From Ornithinimicrobium avium (lineage in GTDB: Bacteria > Actinomycetota > Actinomycetes > Actinomycetales > Dermatophilaceae): a DNA stretch of 64,000 bases. Under the pieces are notes generated by a model that did not search any database, had not been told where the DNA came from, and saw only the letters and a list, made by a program, of their open reading frames with translations. Shown in pieces: positions 35,235 through 44,383 of the stretch; positions within the stretch are counted from its first letter, which is position 1; each line of letters opens with the position of its first letter. Location of the stretch: the NCBI RefSeq assembly GCF_003351765.1, contig NZ_CP031229.1, positions 868,001 to 932,000 of the forward strand, written 5' to 3'. Made by a program: the position numbers and the translations under genes.

Positions 35235-36012
35235 TCAGCTGGCCAGCCGCTCCCGGGCCTCGGCCCGCAGGAAGCCGCCCTGCATGCCGACGTGGATGAA
35301 GCTGAGGCCGGCGTCGTGACCGAACGCCGTCGGGACGAAGGGTGTGCCCTCGCCCAGCTGCTCCACCAGGCCCAGGTCGCGGATCAGGTCCAGCGCCTCG
35401 AGGATCCCCTCGTCGCTGGCCGCCCTGTCCGGCGACGACGACCGGCTGCCGAGGTCGTTCCCGTCCGACTCCCACCACCACCGGACGAGCACCTCGGGCA
35501 CCTCGTGACACAGGTATGGAAGAGCTCCCGTCCTCGTTCACCACGACGCCGTCCCCGATCTGGTCGGCGAGGGCCAGACACTGCTGTACGAAGAGGGACG
35601 CCCTGACACATGGCGCGCTCAGGGAGGGCGACGAGCGCTCGAACCAGGCCTGGTCGTCCTTGCTCGTCACGTCCAGGGGGCGCACGAAGGGCGTGCGGGG
35701 GCGGTCGGACTCCTCCCAGAAGCGTTCGGCGTTGCTGGCGGCGTTCCAGGTGGACAGCCTGTCCTCCGCCTCGTCCTGCGCAGCGACCTCGGGCGGCACG
35801 ACCGTGTCGCCGGTCGGGACGTCGGGCAGCCAGACCAGCAGGGCGGCCTGCCGCAGCTGCACCCGCAGCGCCCTCAGATCGGGCGAGGAGCGGGCCATTC
35901 TCCCCGTCGCGCGCAGGAACCTCCAGAACGTCTCCAGGGTCGCCTCCACCGTGTGACGTGCGGGCAGCGGCTCCCCGCGAGACAGCCAGCGCCCGAGCAG
36001 CAGGTCGCTCAA
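35235..36012 (-). CDS. Unknown helical protein, frameshifted
   Basis: Coding continues over two frames. The upstream part (LSDLLLGRWLSRGEPLPARH through LFVQQCLALADQIGDGVVVN) joins a second frame (PYLCHEVPEVLVRWWWESDG to ARERLAS). Removing one T from the CTCTTCC run near 35525 would fuse them into about 258 residues. The start is also uncertain: only a TTG (36012) is available in frame, while a GTG at 36091 (MTDPEG-like) is out of frame by one base. No family is recognised. The product is acidic and mostly helical. Confidence 0.5.
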
Positions 36013-36186
36013 CGATCCCGACGGCCACGAACCGACAGGCGTCGCCGACGACGCTCCTCCGGCCGCCGCCTCGTCCTTCTGGGTCGGTCACGACCTGCCG
36101 CGAGCGGCCTGTTCAGGCATGTCAGCCGCACGCCCTATGCTCACCCGGGGCGCGGTCCTGCGCCCGTGGAGAGGAGAGGTGGTCCG

Positions 36187-39100
36187 GTGCCGGTCCCGGA
36201 GCTCGTCGTCCCATCCTGGGTGCTGACCCTGAGCCGCGCCGACCTCGAGGACCACTTCGGACGGACGACCCTGCAACGGGGCGTCACCTACCAGCGCCAG
36301 GGGGCGGTCCACGGCCTCACCATGGACCGCTTCGGTGCGCTGACCGCCACCGTCTACGGCGCCCGGCGCTACCAGACGTCCGTCTGGTGGGTGCCGGACG
36401 ACGACGACCCCTTCGCCGACGAGATCGACAGCGACTGCTCCTGCCCCGTCGGCATGGAGTGCAAGCACGCGGCTGCAGTCCTCCTGCAGGCACAGGCGCA
36501 GGCGTGGCCGGGCCCCGCCGCCGCCCGCACGTCGGCCGTCATGCCGGTGCCGAGCTGGGAGGCGCTGCTGTCCCCCGTCGTCGCCGACCTGGCACCGGCT
36601 CCCGCGGACCCGTCCCTCGCACCCCTCGCGCTGCAGCTCGACCGGCAGCGCTCCTCGCCGGCGGCACCGGCACGGGGCCTGCGGCTGCGCCCGTTGCTGA
36701 AGGGCACCTCCGGGGCCTGGGTCAAGTCCGGGGCCTCCTGGTCCGACCTCCAGCACGGCTACTCCCGCGTCCACCCCGGCCACCGCACCGCACTCGCCGC
36801 CATCCTCCAGGCCTACCGCTACCGCGCGCAGATCTCGCAGTGGCAGACCGTCGGTGAGTGGATCGACAGCGACACCCTGGGGTCCGGGCTCTGGGCCCTG
36901 CTCGCGGACGTCGAGCGGGCCGGGGTGGCGCTGGTCACCGGCCACCAGGGCAGCGCACCGGTCACTCTCCTCGACTCCCCCGTCGAGCTCGCGCTGGACC
37001 TCACCCGCGACGATGCCGGCGACATCACGCTGGCCCCGGTCGTCGACCTTCCCGGGGCGAGCGAGGGGCCCGTGCTCCTGGGACGCCCGGGCCACGGGCT
37101 GCTCGCCAAGGACGGCACTGGTCTGCTCCTGGCACCGCTGAGCAGACCCCTCACTGCTTCGCTCACCGCGCTGATCGGGACTGCCGGAGCCCTGCGGGTT
37201 CCCGCCGCGGACACCGGTCGCTTCCTGGGCCGCTACTACCCGGCCCTGCGGCAGCACGCGCGGGTGACCTCCTCGGACGGCAGCGTGGAGCTGCCGGAGA
37301 TCGCGCCCCCGCGGCTGGGACTGGTGGTCAGCTTCGAACCCGACCACCTCACCCGGCTGCACTGGACCTTCAGGTATGCCGTGCACGAGGAGGTCCTGGA
37401 GGTGCCGCTCCTTCGTGGTCTCGACGTCGAGGCCGACCGGTCGGTGGTGCGCGACGCGGCGGAGGAAGAGTCGCTGCTGGCCAGCCTGGACGTCCTCGAC
37501 GGGGCCCCCGGCCTGCGCATCCCGGTGGCCGGCAGGTCCCGGCTCGGGGTGGTCCTGGACACGGAGCTGACGGGATGGGCGACCGTCCGCTTCGTCCAGA
37601 ACGTCCTGCCGGCCCTGCAGGCGCGCGAGGACGTCGACGTCATCCTCGTGGGCGAGGCGCTGCCCTACGAGGAGATCGACGAGGCCCCGGTCGTCGCGGT
37701 CGCGACCAGGGACCTGGTCGACGAGCCCGGCGGGAAGGCCGAGGGTGTGCAGCACGGTGGTCCGGCGACGCAGGACTGGTTCGACCTGACGATCGAGGTG
37801 TCCGTGGGCGGCCGGCCGGTCCCGCTGCCGACGCTGCTGTCCGCGCTCGCCCTGGGGGACGAGGCCCTGCTCCTGCCGGACGGCACCTGGTTCGCCCTCG
37901 ACGCGCCGGAGCTGCATACCCTGCGCGGACTGGTCGAGGAGGCGCGCGCGCTGCAGGACCACACCGGGCCCGGCCTGCGCATCAACCGCTTCCAGGCCGG
38001 CCTGTGGGAGGAGCTCGTCTCGCTCGGCGTCGTGGCCGAGCAGAGCCAGCGGTGGCAGCGGACGGTGGGCGCGCTGCTCGCCCTGGACCAGCTTCCCCTG
38101 CCCGAGCCCCCGGAGGGCCTGCTGGCGACCCTCCGCGACTACCAGCTCGACGGCTACCGGTGGCTGTCCTTTCTCTGGGAGCACGAGCTCGGTGGCATCC
38201 TCGCCGACGACATGGGCCTGGGCAAGACGGTGCAGGTCCTCGCCGCGGCCGAGCACGCACGCGCCGAGGGCCGGCTGTCGGTCGAGCGGCCGATGCTCGT
38301 GGTGGCGCCGACCAGTGTCATCGCGACCTGGGAGCAGGAGGCGGCCCGCTTCACCCCGCACCTGAAGGTCGCGGCGGTGACCGAGACCGCGCACCGTGCG
38401 GGCCGGGCGTTGGCGGAGACCGTCGCGGGCGCGCACGTGGTGGTGACGTCATACACCCTGCTCCGCATCGATGAGGAGCACTACGCGCGGCAGCCCTGGA
38501 GCGCGGTGATCCTCGACGAGGCGCAGGCGGTGAAGAACTTCCGCTCCCGGACCTACCAGGTGGTGCGCCGGCTGCGGGCGCCCGTCAAGGTCGCCGTCAC
38601 CGGCACGCCGCTGGAGAACTCCCTGATGGACCTGTGGGCGCTGCTCTCGCTCGGCGCGCCCGGGCTCTTCCCCTCCCCCGATACCTTCGGCAAGCACTTC
38701 CGCCGGCCGATCGAGTCCGGGGCCGACCCCGAGCGGCTGGGCACGCTCCGCCGCCGCATCCGCCCCCTCATGCTGCGCCGCACCAAGGAGGCGGTGGCCC
38801 GCGACCTGCCGCCGAAGATCGAGCAGGTGGTGCGGGTGCCGCTCAACCCCTCGCACCGGCGGATCTACGACACGCACCTGCAGCGGGAGCGGCAGCGGAT
38901 CCTCGGGCTGCTCGGCGACGTCGACCGCAACAGGATCGCGATCCTGGCTGCGCTGACCCGGCTGCGGCAGCTGAGCCTCGACGTGCACCTCGTCGTGCCC
39001 GACGCACCTGCGTCCGCCCGCCCCAGCAAGGTGGACGCGCTCCTGGAGCAGCTGGTCGAGGTGGTCGCCGAGGGGCACCGCTGCCTGGTGTTCAGCCAGT

Positions 39101-39528
39101 TCACCGGCTTCCTCAAGGTGGTGCGCGAGCGCCTGGACGCAGAGAGGGTCGACCACGTCTACCTCGACGGGCGCACCCGGGACCGGCCCCGGCGGATCGC
39201 GCAGTTCACCGAGGGCGACGCGCCGGTCTTCCTCATCAGCCTCAAGGCAGGCGGGTCCGGGCTGACCCTGACCGAGGCCGACTACGTCTTCGTCCTCGAC
39301 CCGTGGTGGAACCCGGCCGTGGAGGCCCAGGCGGTGGACCGGACCCACCGGATCGGCCAGGACAAGACGGTGATGGTCTACCGCCTGGTGGCCCAGGACA
39401 CCATCGAGGAGAAGGTGGTCGCCCTGCAGGAGCACAAACGCGAGCTCTTCGCCAAGGTCGTGGACGAGGGTGGCCTGATGGCCGCCCCACTCGGTGCCGA
39501 CGACATCCGCGCCCTGCTCGAGGGGTAG
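36187..39528 (+). CDS. SWIM zinc-finger SNF2-family helicase
   Basis: The product is 1113 residues from GTG 36187. Residues ~60-100 carry a SWIM finger (CSCPVGMECKHAAAVLL: C-x-C, C-x-H). A long middle region is followed by the SNF2 ATPase from ~residue 640: Walker A ADDMGLGKTV, the DEAQ-type Walker B ILDEAQAVKNF, motif III TGTPLENS, LLRRRIRPLMLRRTKE-like lobe linker, and motif VI QAVDRTHRIGQ. All motifs are intact. Bacterial SWIM-SNF2 proteins are RapA-like DNA translocases whose role is unsettled. A GAGAGGAGAGG ribosome site precedes the start. It ends 93 bases before the island promoter at 39621. Confidence 0.9.
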   Translation: MPVPELVVPSWVLTLSRADLEDHFGRTTLQRGVTYQRQGAVHGLTMDRFGALTATVYGARRYQTSVWWVPDDDDPFADEIDSDCSCPVGMECKHAAAVLLQAQAQAWPGPAAARTSAVMPVPSWEALLSPVVADLAPAPADPSLAPLALQLDRQRSSPAAPARGLRLRPLLKGTSGAWVKSGASWSDLQHGYSRVHPGHRTALAAILQAYRYRAQISQWQTVGEWIDSDTLGSGLWALLADVERAGVALVTGHQGSAPVTLLDSPVELALDLTRDDAGDITLAPVVDLPGASEGPVLLGRPGHGLLAKDGTGLLLAPLSRPLTASLTALIGTAGALRVPAADTGRFLGRYYPALRQHARVTSSDGSVELPEIAPPRLGLVVSFEPDHLTRLHWTFRYAVHEEVLEVPLLRGLDVEADRSVVRDAAEEESLLASLDVLDGAPGLRIPVAGRSRLGVVLDTELTGWATVRFVQNVLPALQAREDVDVILVGEALPYEEIDEAPVVAVATRDLVDEPGGKAEGVQHGGPATQDWFDLTIEVSVGGRPVPLPTLLSALALGDEALLLPDGTWFALDAPELHTLRGLVEEARALQDHTGPGLRINRFQAGLWEELVSLGVVAEQSQRWQRTVGALLALDQLPLPEPPEGLLATLRDYQLDGYRWLSFLWEHELGGILADDMGLGKTVQVLAAAEHARAEGRLSVERPMLVVAPTSVIATWEQEAARFTPHLKVAAVTETAHRAGRALAETVAGAHVVVTSYTLLRIDEEHYARQPWSAVILDEAQAVKNFRSRTYQVVRRLRAPVKVAVTGTPLENSLMDLWALLSLGAPGLFPSPDTFGKHFRRPIESGADPERLGTLRRRIRPLMLRRTKEAVARDLPPKIEQVVRVPLNPSHRRIYDTHLQRERQRILGLLGDVDRNRIAILAALTRLRQLSLDVHLVVPDAPASARPSKVDALLEQLVEVVAEGHRCLVFSQFTGFLKVVRERLDAERVDHVYLDGRTRDRPRRIAQFTEGDAPVFLISLKAGGSGLTLTEADYVFVLDPWWNPAVEAQAVDRTHRIGQDKTVMVYRLVAQDTIEEKVVALQEHKRELFAKVVDEGGLMAAPLGADDIRALLEG

Positions 39529-39620
39529 GACGCCGGACGGCCCAGGTCGACGACGCCGACGGTGACGGCCGCCGCGCCAGCCTCCTGCGCTACCGCGAGG
39601 ACCAGGCGATCCGTGGCACC

Positions 39621-39652
39621 GCGACATACCCGCGACACACCGCCGCTAGTTT
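39621..39652 (+). promoter_or_regulatory. GCGACA tandem-box promoter of the 39701-41209 operon
   Basis: GCGACA (39621-39626), 5 bases, GCGACA (39632-39637), 9 bases, TAGTTT (39647-39652) as the -10 box. The predicted transcript start is near 39660, about 40 bases before the ATG at 39701. Identical spacing occurs at four other promoters in this window. Confidence 0.75.
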
Positions 39653-39700
39653 TGTCGCCGTGCCCAGCGCCGGGCACCACGACTGGAAGGGCGAGCAGAC

Positions 39701-40165
39701 ATGGCAATGTTCTCTCGGCGAGAACCGACGACAGCACCGCCACGTCCGAGGGCCACACCCCCGGCCAAACCGGAACGGCGTCAGCTGGTGAACAAGGGCT
39801 GGGAGGAGGGTGATCCTCGATACACCGGACACCTGCTCCTGAGCCAGGTCGGTCTGGCGTATGTGTGGTGGTGGGAGAGGCCCATCGAGGACCTCTGGGA
39901 CACGTTGGTGGGCCGAGCTCCCACCCTGGCTGCGATCCAGCCAGCGGGCAGACCTGGGTTCTCCCGGTTCCAGCACGACGGCGGAATCTTCGCTTTCGGC
40001 GTCGATGGCCGCGAGGGTAGCGCCATCGTGGTGGCGGTCCTGCCGGACGCCGACAGCGACTATGTCTTCAAGCACGTGGTGCTGCCGCTCGACGAGATCG
40101 CCGAGCGCGGAGTCTCCAGGCACCTCGTCAGCCAGGGCGAGGTCGAGGTCCCCCAGCCGACGTGA
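39701..40165 (+). CDS. Unknown soluble protein, first gene of the 39.7 kb operon
   Basis: The product is 154 residues from ATG 39701, with AAGGGCG ahead. The first 30 residues are proline/arginine-rich and probably disordered. The rest is a compact domain with GHLLLSQVGLAYVWWWERP, FSRFQHDGGIFAFGVD and AIVVAVLPDADSDYVFKHVVLPLDEI, an alternating beta pattern. No known family is recognised. It is coupled to the next gene by a GTGA overlap and sits behind the island-type promoter. Confidence 0.65.
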   Translation: MAMFSRREPTTAPPRPRATPPAKPERRQLVNKGWEEGDPRYTGHLLLSQVGLAYVWWWERPIEDLWDTLVGRAPTLAAIQPAGRPGFSRFQHDGGIFAFGVDGREGSAIVVAVLPDADSDYVFKHVVLPLDEIAERGVSRHLVSQGEVEVPQPT

Positions 40166-41034
40166 TCGAGGCAGGCAACATCGTGCAGCTCACCGATCTT
40201 GCACGCCGCGGGAGCGCGGAGCCGACGACCTACACCGTGCTGCCCCCGTGGCTGCGACGAGACCTTGACTCTTGGAAGCAGGCGTCCCACGACATCTACC
40301 GGCGTGACTTCACCGACGCCGACGGGGACGAGGTGTCCGTGCTGTGCTGGCTGCACGAGGGACGGCCCGCCCTCATCTACCCCTTCCTCGACGTCCCCAG
40401 CGGAGATCTCAGTCCTCTTCAGCCGATCCAGGAGCACATTGACGGTGAGATCGTGTGGATAGAGCCGAAGGCAACTGCCCGCCGTGTGCTTCCCCATGGA
40501 GCCGATCCGGGGACGGAAGCCCAGGTGCTGGTGGACGGAGTGGCCCGGGGACTCAAGTCTGTGCCTGAGCACCTCCGCCGGACGGAGACGCAGGACGGAG
40601 ACGTTCAGCCCACGCGGGCTCTGGACTCGTGGGGCGAGGTCATGACGTTCATCCGGGCGCACTACAAGGTCGCCCACGAGTACACCGACGACGACACTGA
40701 CCCGTCGGGAGCCACCGGGTGCAGGATGAACTTCGACGTCGGCGACGGGCGTTCGCAGGTCGTCTTCGCGTCGCGGGTGGACCTCGCCGGCGAGCCATGG
40801 GTGCGCATCTGGTCGCCCTTTGCCCGTCTCCACGCAGTCGACCTGCTCGCCGTGCTCCAGAGAGCCAGCCGGACGGTGTGCGGTGACGTGCGACTCGTCG
40901 ACGACGTGGTGACGTTCAACCACACGGCCCCCGTCCGGAATCTGGACACCGGAGCCCTCACGGATCTGGTTGACCTCATCGTCGGCACCGGAGATCGCCT
41001 CGAGCGCGAGCTCGGCACCGGCGACGCGTTCTAG
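40162..41034 (+). CDS. Protein with a YbjN-like C-terminal domain
   Basis: The product is 290 residues from GTG 40162, overlapping the previous stop by four bases. The last ~130 residues resemble the YbjN/secretion-chaperone-like fold: a strand block (VVFASRVDLAGEPWVRIWSP), helix HAVDLLAVLQRAS, strands (VRLVDDVVTFNHTAPVR), then a long final helix ALTDLVDLIVGTGDRLE. This fold usually serves protein-protein binding. The N-terminal half is of unknown fold. The shorter product at 61278-61658, also behind the shared promoter, may contain the same domain. Confidence 0.6.
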   Translation: MIEAGNIVQLTDLARRGSAEPTTYTVLPPWLRRDLDSWKQASHDIYRRDFTDADGDEVSVLCWLHEGRPALIYPFLDVPSGDLSPLQPIQEHIDGEIVWIEPKATARRVLPHGADPGTEAQVLVDGVARGLKSVPEHLRRTETQDGDVQPTRALDSWGEVMTFIRAHYKVAHEYTDDDTDPSGATGCRMNFDVGDGRSQVVFASRVDLAGEPWVRIWSPFARLHAVDLLAVLQRASRTVCGDVRLVDDVVTFNHTAPVRNLDTGALTDLVDLIVGTGDRLERELGTGDAF

Positions 41035-41071
41035 GGAACGACTCCATCAGACAGGGGAGGGGGTGAGATCA

Positions 41072-41209
41072 GTGTTCAAGGTAGACGCGAAGAAGACCCC
41101 GTCGGGCGACTACAACGTTGCCACGACGTGCGCGAAGGGCCACACCGGCTACAAGAAGTACGGCGGTTCTGACTACAAGTGCCCCTACTGCGGCCTCAGC
41201 ATGCCGTGA
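41072..41209 (+). CDS. Tiny zinc-ribbon protein
   Basis: The product is 45 residues. TTCAKGH and YKCPYCGLSMP supply three cysteines and a histidine in a zinc-ribbon layout, with basic residues between them. GTG 41072 lies 11 bases after GGGGAGG; a GTG at 41063 would be too close to it. It follows the YbjN-like gene by 37 bases and is the last gene before a bidirectional terminator, facing the FHA zinc-ribbon gene. It could be an adaptor or a nucleic-acid binder. Confidence 0.6.
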   Translation: MFKVDAKKTPSGDYNVATTCAKGHTGYKKYGGSDYKCPYCGLSMP

Positions 41210-41215
41210 CTGGCC

Positions 41216-41248
41216 GGCCGACCGCCCGGAGACTTCGGGCGGTCGGCC
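41216..41248. terminator. Bidirectional terminator between two convergent operons
   Basis: GGCCGACCGCCCG (41216-41228) pairs perfectly with CGGGCGGTCGGCC (41236-41248) around a GAGACTT loop. It lies 7 bases after one stop codon and 27 bases from the convergent one. Confidence 0.85.
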
Positions 41249-41274
41249 AGCTGCTCTGGCCCTGCGCTGCCACG

Positions 41275-41865
41275 TCAACGCCAGGGCGACACCCAGATCG
41301 TGGCGTTCATGCCCAGGTCAAGACGCTCGAGCTGGTCCAGGGGGATGGTGACAGGTGCCTCGACCAGTTCACCGTTGACCCGGGTCCCGTTGGTGGAGCC
41401 CAGGTCGAGGACCGTGACCGAGCCTCCGTGCAGCTGGACGCGGGCGTGACGTCGGGACACCCCAGTCCGGTCCTCGAGAGCTGCGTTGACCCGCCGGTCG
41501 CTGACGTCCCGTCCGAGGTCGAGGGGGACCCCGTCCGAGACGTCCAGGGTCGACCCGCCGGGCAGGGTCAGTCGCAGCCCGGTCGCGGCGGCAGTCACTG
41601 CAGGTCCCGCGCCGGTCCGCACCGCACCCGAGCGGGGCTCACCGTCCTGCGGACAGAACGGATCGTCCGGCCCCAGCTCGGCGCCGCAGGCGGGGCAGCG
41701 CCAACCCTCCTCCTCGGCCCGGTGGGGCGTCGGCACCGGGGCGGCGTCAGACACGCCGATGTCGACGAATCTTGGTCCGGCCGACAACGAGCCCTGGCAC
41801 CCCTGGCACAGGGTCGTCCCGGTAGAGTTGACGAAGCCGCACCGCGTGCATTCCACCGCGCTCAT
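41275..41865 (-). CDS. Double zinc-ribbon FHA-domain protein
   Basis: The product is 196 residues. Two zinc ribbons occupy the N-terminal half: CTRCG...CQGC (residues 6-23) and CPACG...CPQDG (about 57-73). The FHA domain spans ~100-196 with LDLGRDVSDRR, the phosphothreonine-binding arginine region, GVSRRHARV, and LGSTNGTRVNG. All key FHA residues are present, so it should bind phosphothreonine peptides. It is the last gene of the kinase operon, and its ATG overlaps the radical SAM stop. The threonine-rich repeats at the kinase N-terminus are natural candidate ligands. Confidence 0.88.
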   Translation of the reverse strand: MSAVECTRCGFVNSTGTTLCQGCQGSLSAGPRFVDIGVSDAAPVPTPHRAEEEGWRCPACGAELGPDDPFCPQDGEPRSGAVRTGAGPAVTAAATGLRLTLPGGSTLDVSDGVPLDLGRDVSDRRVNAALEDRTGVSRRHARVQLHGGSVTVLDLGSTNGTRVNGELVEAPVTIPLDQLERLDLGMNATIWVSPWR

Positions 41866-42530
41866 GCCTGCCAGCTCGCTCTCTCCATCTCCACGCCCCT
41901 GCCGGCCAGCACCTCCCGGAACCGCTCCAGGTCACCAGGTCGCGGGATACCGGCAAGGACCAGGTCGGTCCGGTCCAACATGACCTGCAGGTGGGGGCCA
42001 GGCTCGGCCCCGCCCCATCTGCGCCTGGCCAGGTCGGTCTGGAGCACGAGGCGTTGGTTCGCCGATCCGACCAGCGGCCCTCCGTAGCCGGCTCGCGCGT
42101 CGTAGCGTCCTGCCACCAGGGCGTCCACCTCGGTGAGGAGGTCACGGCCGAGCCTGCGCGCCACACCGAGCGGGTAGCCGGTGAAGAGGAGGACGTCGAC
42201 CTCCCGGTCAACCTGCTCGCGGAGCCCGCGCACCACCTCGGCCACCGCGCCCGCCTGCTGCACGGGCTCACCGCCGGTCAGCGTCAGCCCGAACAGTGAG
42301 GAGTCCGAGCGGTATGCGGAGGCCAGCCGCTCGACGAGGTCCGGCAGCCGGATGCCCCGGCCACCCTGCGGATTCCACGTGTCCGCGGACGCGCAACCCT
42401 CGCACGCCAGCGTGCAGCCCTGGACCCACAGTCCTACCCGACGGCCCGGACCCAGGCTGGTCACCGGTGCCAGCATCCTGGACACCTGAAGCATCTGCAC
42501 GGGCTCCGTCATACCCGGTCCCCGCGTCAT
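41862..42530 (-). CDS. Radical SAM 4Fe-4S protein, NrdG/activase-like
   Basis: The product is 222 residues. The cluster motif is C39-x3-C43-x2-C46 in VQGCTLACEGCAS, followed by DTWNPQGG and the SAM-binding LTLTGGEPVQQAG. Short size and the single cluster resemble activating enzymes such as NrdG, but no glycyl-radical partner is nearby. Its ATG overlaps the AAA+ stop and its stop overlaps the FHA start, so it is an obligate member of the operon. A modification role within the system is inferred. Confidence 0.85.
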   Translation of the reverse strand: MTRGPGMTEPVQMLQVSRMLAPVTSLGPGRRVGLWVQGCTLACEGCASADTWNPQGGRGIRLPDLVERLASAYRSDSSLFGLTLTGGEPVQQAGAVAEVVRGLREQVDREVDVLLFTGYPLGVARRLGRDLLTEVDALVAGRYDARAGYGGPLVGSANQRLVLQTDLARRRWGGAEPGPHLQVMLDRTDLVLAGIPRPGDLERFREVLAGRGVEMERASWQA

Positions 42531-44383
42531 GACCACTCCACCTCGACATGTCCCTCGCCGTCGACGACCTGGAAGCTCGTCACCCGGGCCCTGTCCCCGC
42601 GCTGGTGGATCAGCTGCCGAGCGAGCGGATTGACGAAGAGGCTCTCCACCTTCAACCCCACTCCTCGGCCGCCCGTGCTTCGGTCCGAGGCGCAGGCCGC
42701 CACCAGGTCTCGGCGAGCAGCGGTGGCTACCGTCAGGGTGATCCCGGACGCGGAGGCGACGCGCTCCAGCACGTTGGAGACGAAACGGGCGCCCAGCTGC
42801 CCGGCCACCTCCTCGCTGAGGTAGTCGAAGACCACGATGTTGTCGCCGATCCGGCCGAGCAGCTCGGGCCTGTTGAACTTGTGCGGATGCGTGAACTGGT
42901 CGCGGATGACCGCCTTCATCACCTCGCCGTGGTCGGCGGTGGGGTCGTTGACCATGATCTGCTCGGCTTCCGCGATGCCGAGGTTGGAGGTGAAGACGAT
43001 GACCGTCTCGCTGAAGTGCACCGTAGCGCCACTGCCGTCGGTGAGCCTGCCGTCGCTGAGGATCTGCAGGAACTTGTCGAGAATGCGCGGGTGCGCCTTC
43101 TCGATCTCGTCGAAGAGGACCACCGAGAAGGGACGCTGCCGGACCGCGTTCGTCAGCTCGCCACCCGATCCGTGCCCGACGTAGCCGGGCGGGGAGCCGA
43201 TGAGCCGCGCCTCGGTGTGCTCGGCCGAGAACTCGCTCATGTCGAAGCGGATGTAAGCGTCGGCGTCGCCGAAGATCAGTGCGGTCATCTGCTTGGCCAG
43301 CTCGGTCTTGCCGACACCCGTCGGCCCGGCGAAGAACAGGATCCCGCGCGGCCCACCGCCGCCCTTCCCCAGCTGGGCCGACGTCAGGCCGAGCGTGGTG
43401 CGCACCAGGATGTCGCTGACGTGCCGGACGGCCCGTTCCTGACCGAGCACTCGCTCCCCCAGTGCCTGCTCCGCGCGGCCGATGGCCTGCCTCAGGGAGG
43501 TCTTCTCCCACTTGTTCTCCGTCAGCCCCACCCGGTAGGCCCGCACCGAGTCCTCGACCTTCTCTGCCACGGTGCCGCTCTCACGGGCCAGCTGCACGGT
43601 CTGGATCATGCCGCGCACCGTCATTCCCTCGGTGACGTCACGGAAGCGCATGACCAGCCCGTCGTAGGACTCCTGCTCCGTCGGCGGGTCGGGCAGGTGG
43701 CGGACGAGGACCCGTGCTGCGGCCTCGCGGGTCGTGAGGTCCGGCGTGGACAGCGGCACCTGCCGGATCCCCTCGCTCCCGCCGACCATCCAGGCCGGGA
43801 GGTCGGCCGGACGGTCCACCAGCCAGAACCTCGCGTTCGGCAGCAACCCCTGCCGTGCCCCCTCCGGCTGACGGAAGGCAGGTGCCGCGTGCACCTCGGC
43901 CAGGGACGCGACCATCAGCCGCTGCACGTCGTCCGGGTACGGCTCGCCGTCCACACGCAGCTGAGATAGGTAGTCCAGGACGATGCCGCCCCGCCACTGC
44001 GCGTTCCTGGCGACCCGCTGGACCACCTCGACCAGCGCATCCGCGCTGACCGGCCCGCCGATCCGTGCGGTGGCGCCGGACAGCACCTCCAGCGCCGCCC
44101 GTCGGGACGTCTCGACGACGACGGGGTCGGAGTCGGCGACGAGCTGCAGGCCGGCTACCGGGTCGTGCCGGAGCAGGTAGCTGTAACCGCTGCGCCGCAG
44201 CGACCACCAGAGGGCTGCGAGGGTCTCCATGAAGTGCGGTGGCGACGTCGGATCGACCGCGGGTATGAGGTGCTGGTCCCGCAAGTTTCCGTGGACGACG
44301 TACTGCCCCGTGACGGGCAGCGTCGCGTCCATGTCGACCAGCCAGTGCGGACTGCCGTCGGGGAGGCGTGCCGTCGAGGTCAC
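42527..44383 (-). CDS. ClpB-like AAA+ ATPase with a degenerate first AAA-like domain
   Basis: The product is 618 residues. The first ~270 residues look like an inactivated AAA module (GIVLDYLSQL in the Walker B position, NARFWLVDRPADLP in the sensor region, no Walker A). The second module is complete: GPTGVGKTELAKQ near residue 352, pore loop GSPPGYVGHG, VVLFDEIEKAHP near 421, sensor 1 IVFTSNLG and sensor 2 GGRGVGLK near 568. It resembles the D2 ring of ClpB rather than ClpA/C; no ClpP-binding loop was seen. An unfoldase or remodelling function within the operon is likely. Confidence 0.88.
   Translation of the reverse strand: MTSTARLPDGSPHWLVDMDATLPVTGQYVVHGNLRDQHLIPAVDPTSPPHFMETLAALWWSLRRSGYSYLLRHDPVAGLQLVADSDPVVVETSRRAALEVLSGATARIGGPVSADALVEVVQRVARNAQWRGGIVLDYLSQLRVDGEPYPDDVQRLMVASLAEVHAAPAFRQPEGARQGLLPNARFWLVDRPADLPAWMVGGSEGIRQVPLSTPDLTTREAAARVLVRHLPDPPTEQESYDGLVMRFRDVTEGMTVRGMIQTVQLARESGTVAEKVEDSVRAYRVGLTENKWEKTSLRQAIGRAEQALGERVLGQERAVRHVSDILVRTTLGLTSAQLGKGGGGPRGILFFAGPTGVGKTELAKQMTALIFGDADAYIRFDMSEFSAEHTEARLIGSPPGYVGHGSGGELTNAVRQRPFSVVLFDEIEKAHPRILDKFLQILSDGRLTDGSGATVHFSETVIVFTSNLGIAEAEQIMVNDPTADHGEVMKAVIRDQFTHPHKFNRPELLGRIGDNIVVFDYLSEEVAGQLGARFVSNVLERVASASGITLTVATAARRDLVAACASDRSTGGRGVGLKVESLFVNPLARQLIHQRGDRARVTSFQVVDGEGHVEVEWS

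Noticed and set aside
36088..38436. 782-codon open frame on the minus strand inside the SWIM-SNF2 gene
   Set aside because: The opposite strand carries all SNF2 and SWIM motifs; the antisense translation is low-complexity.
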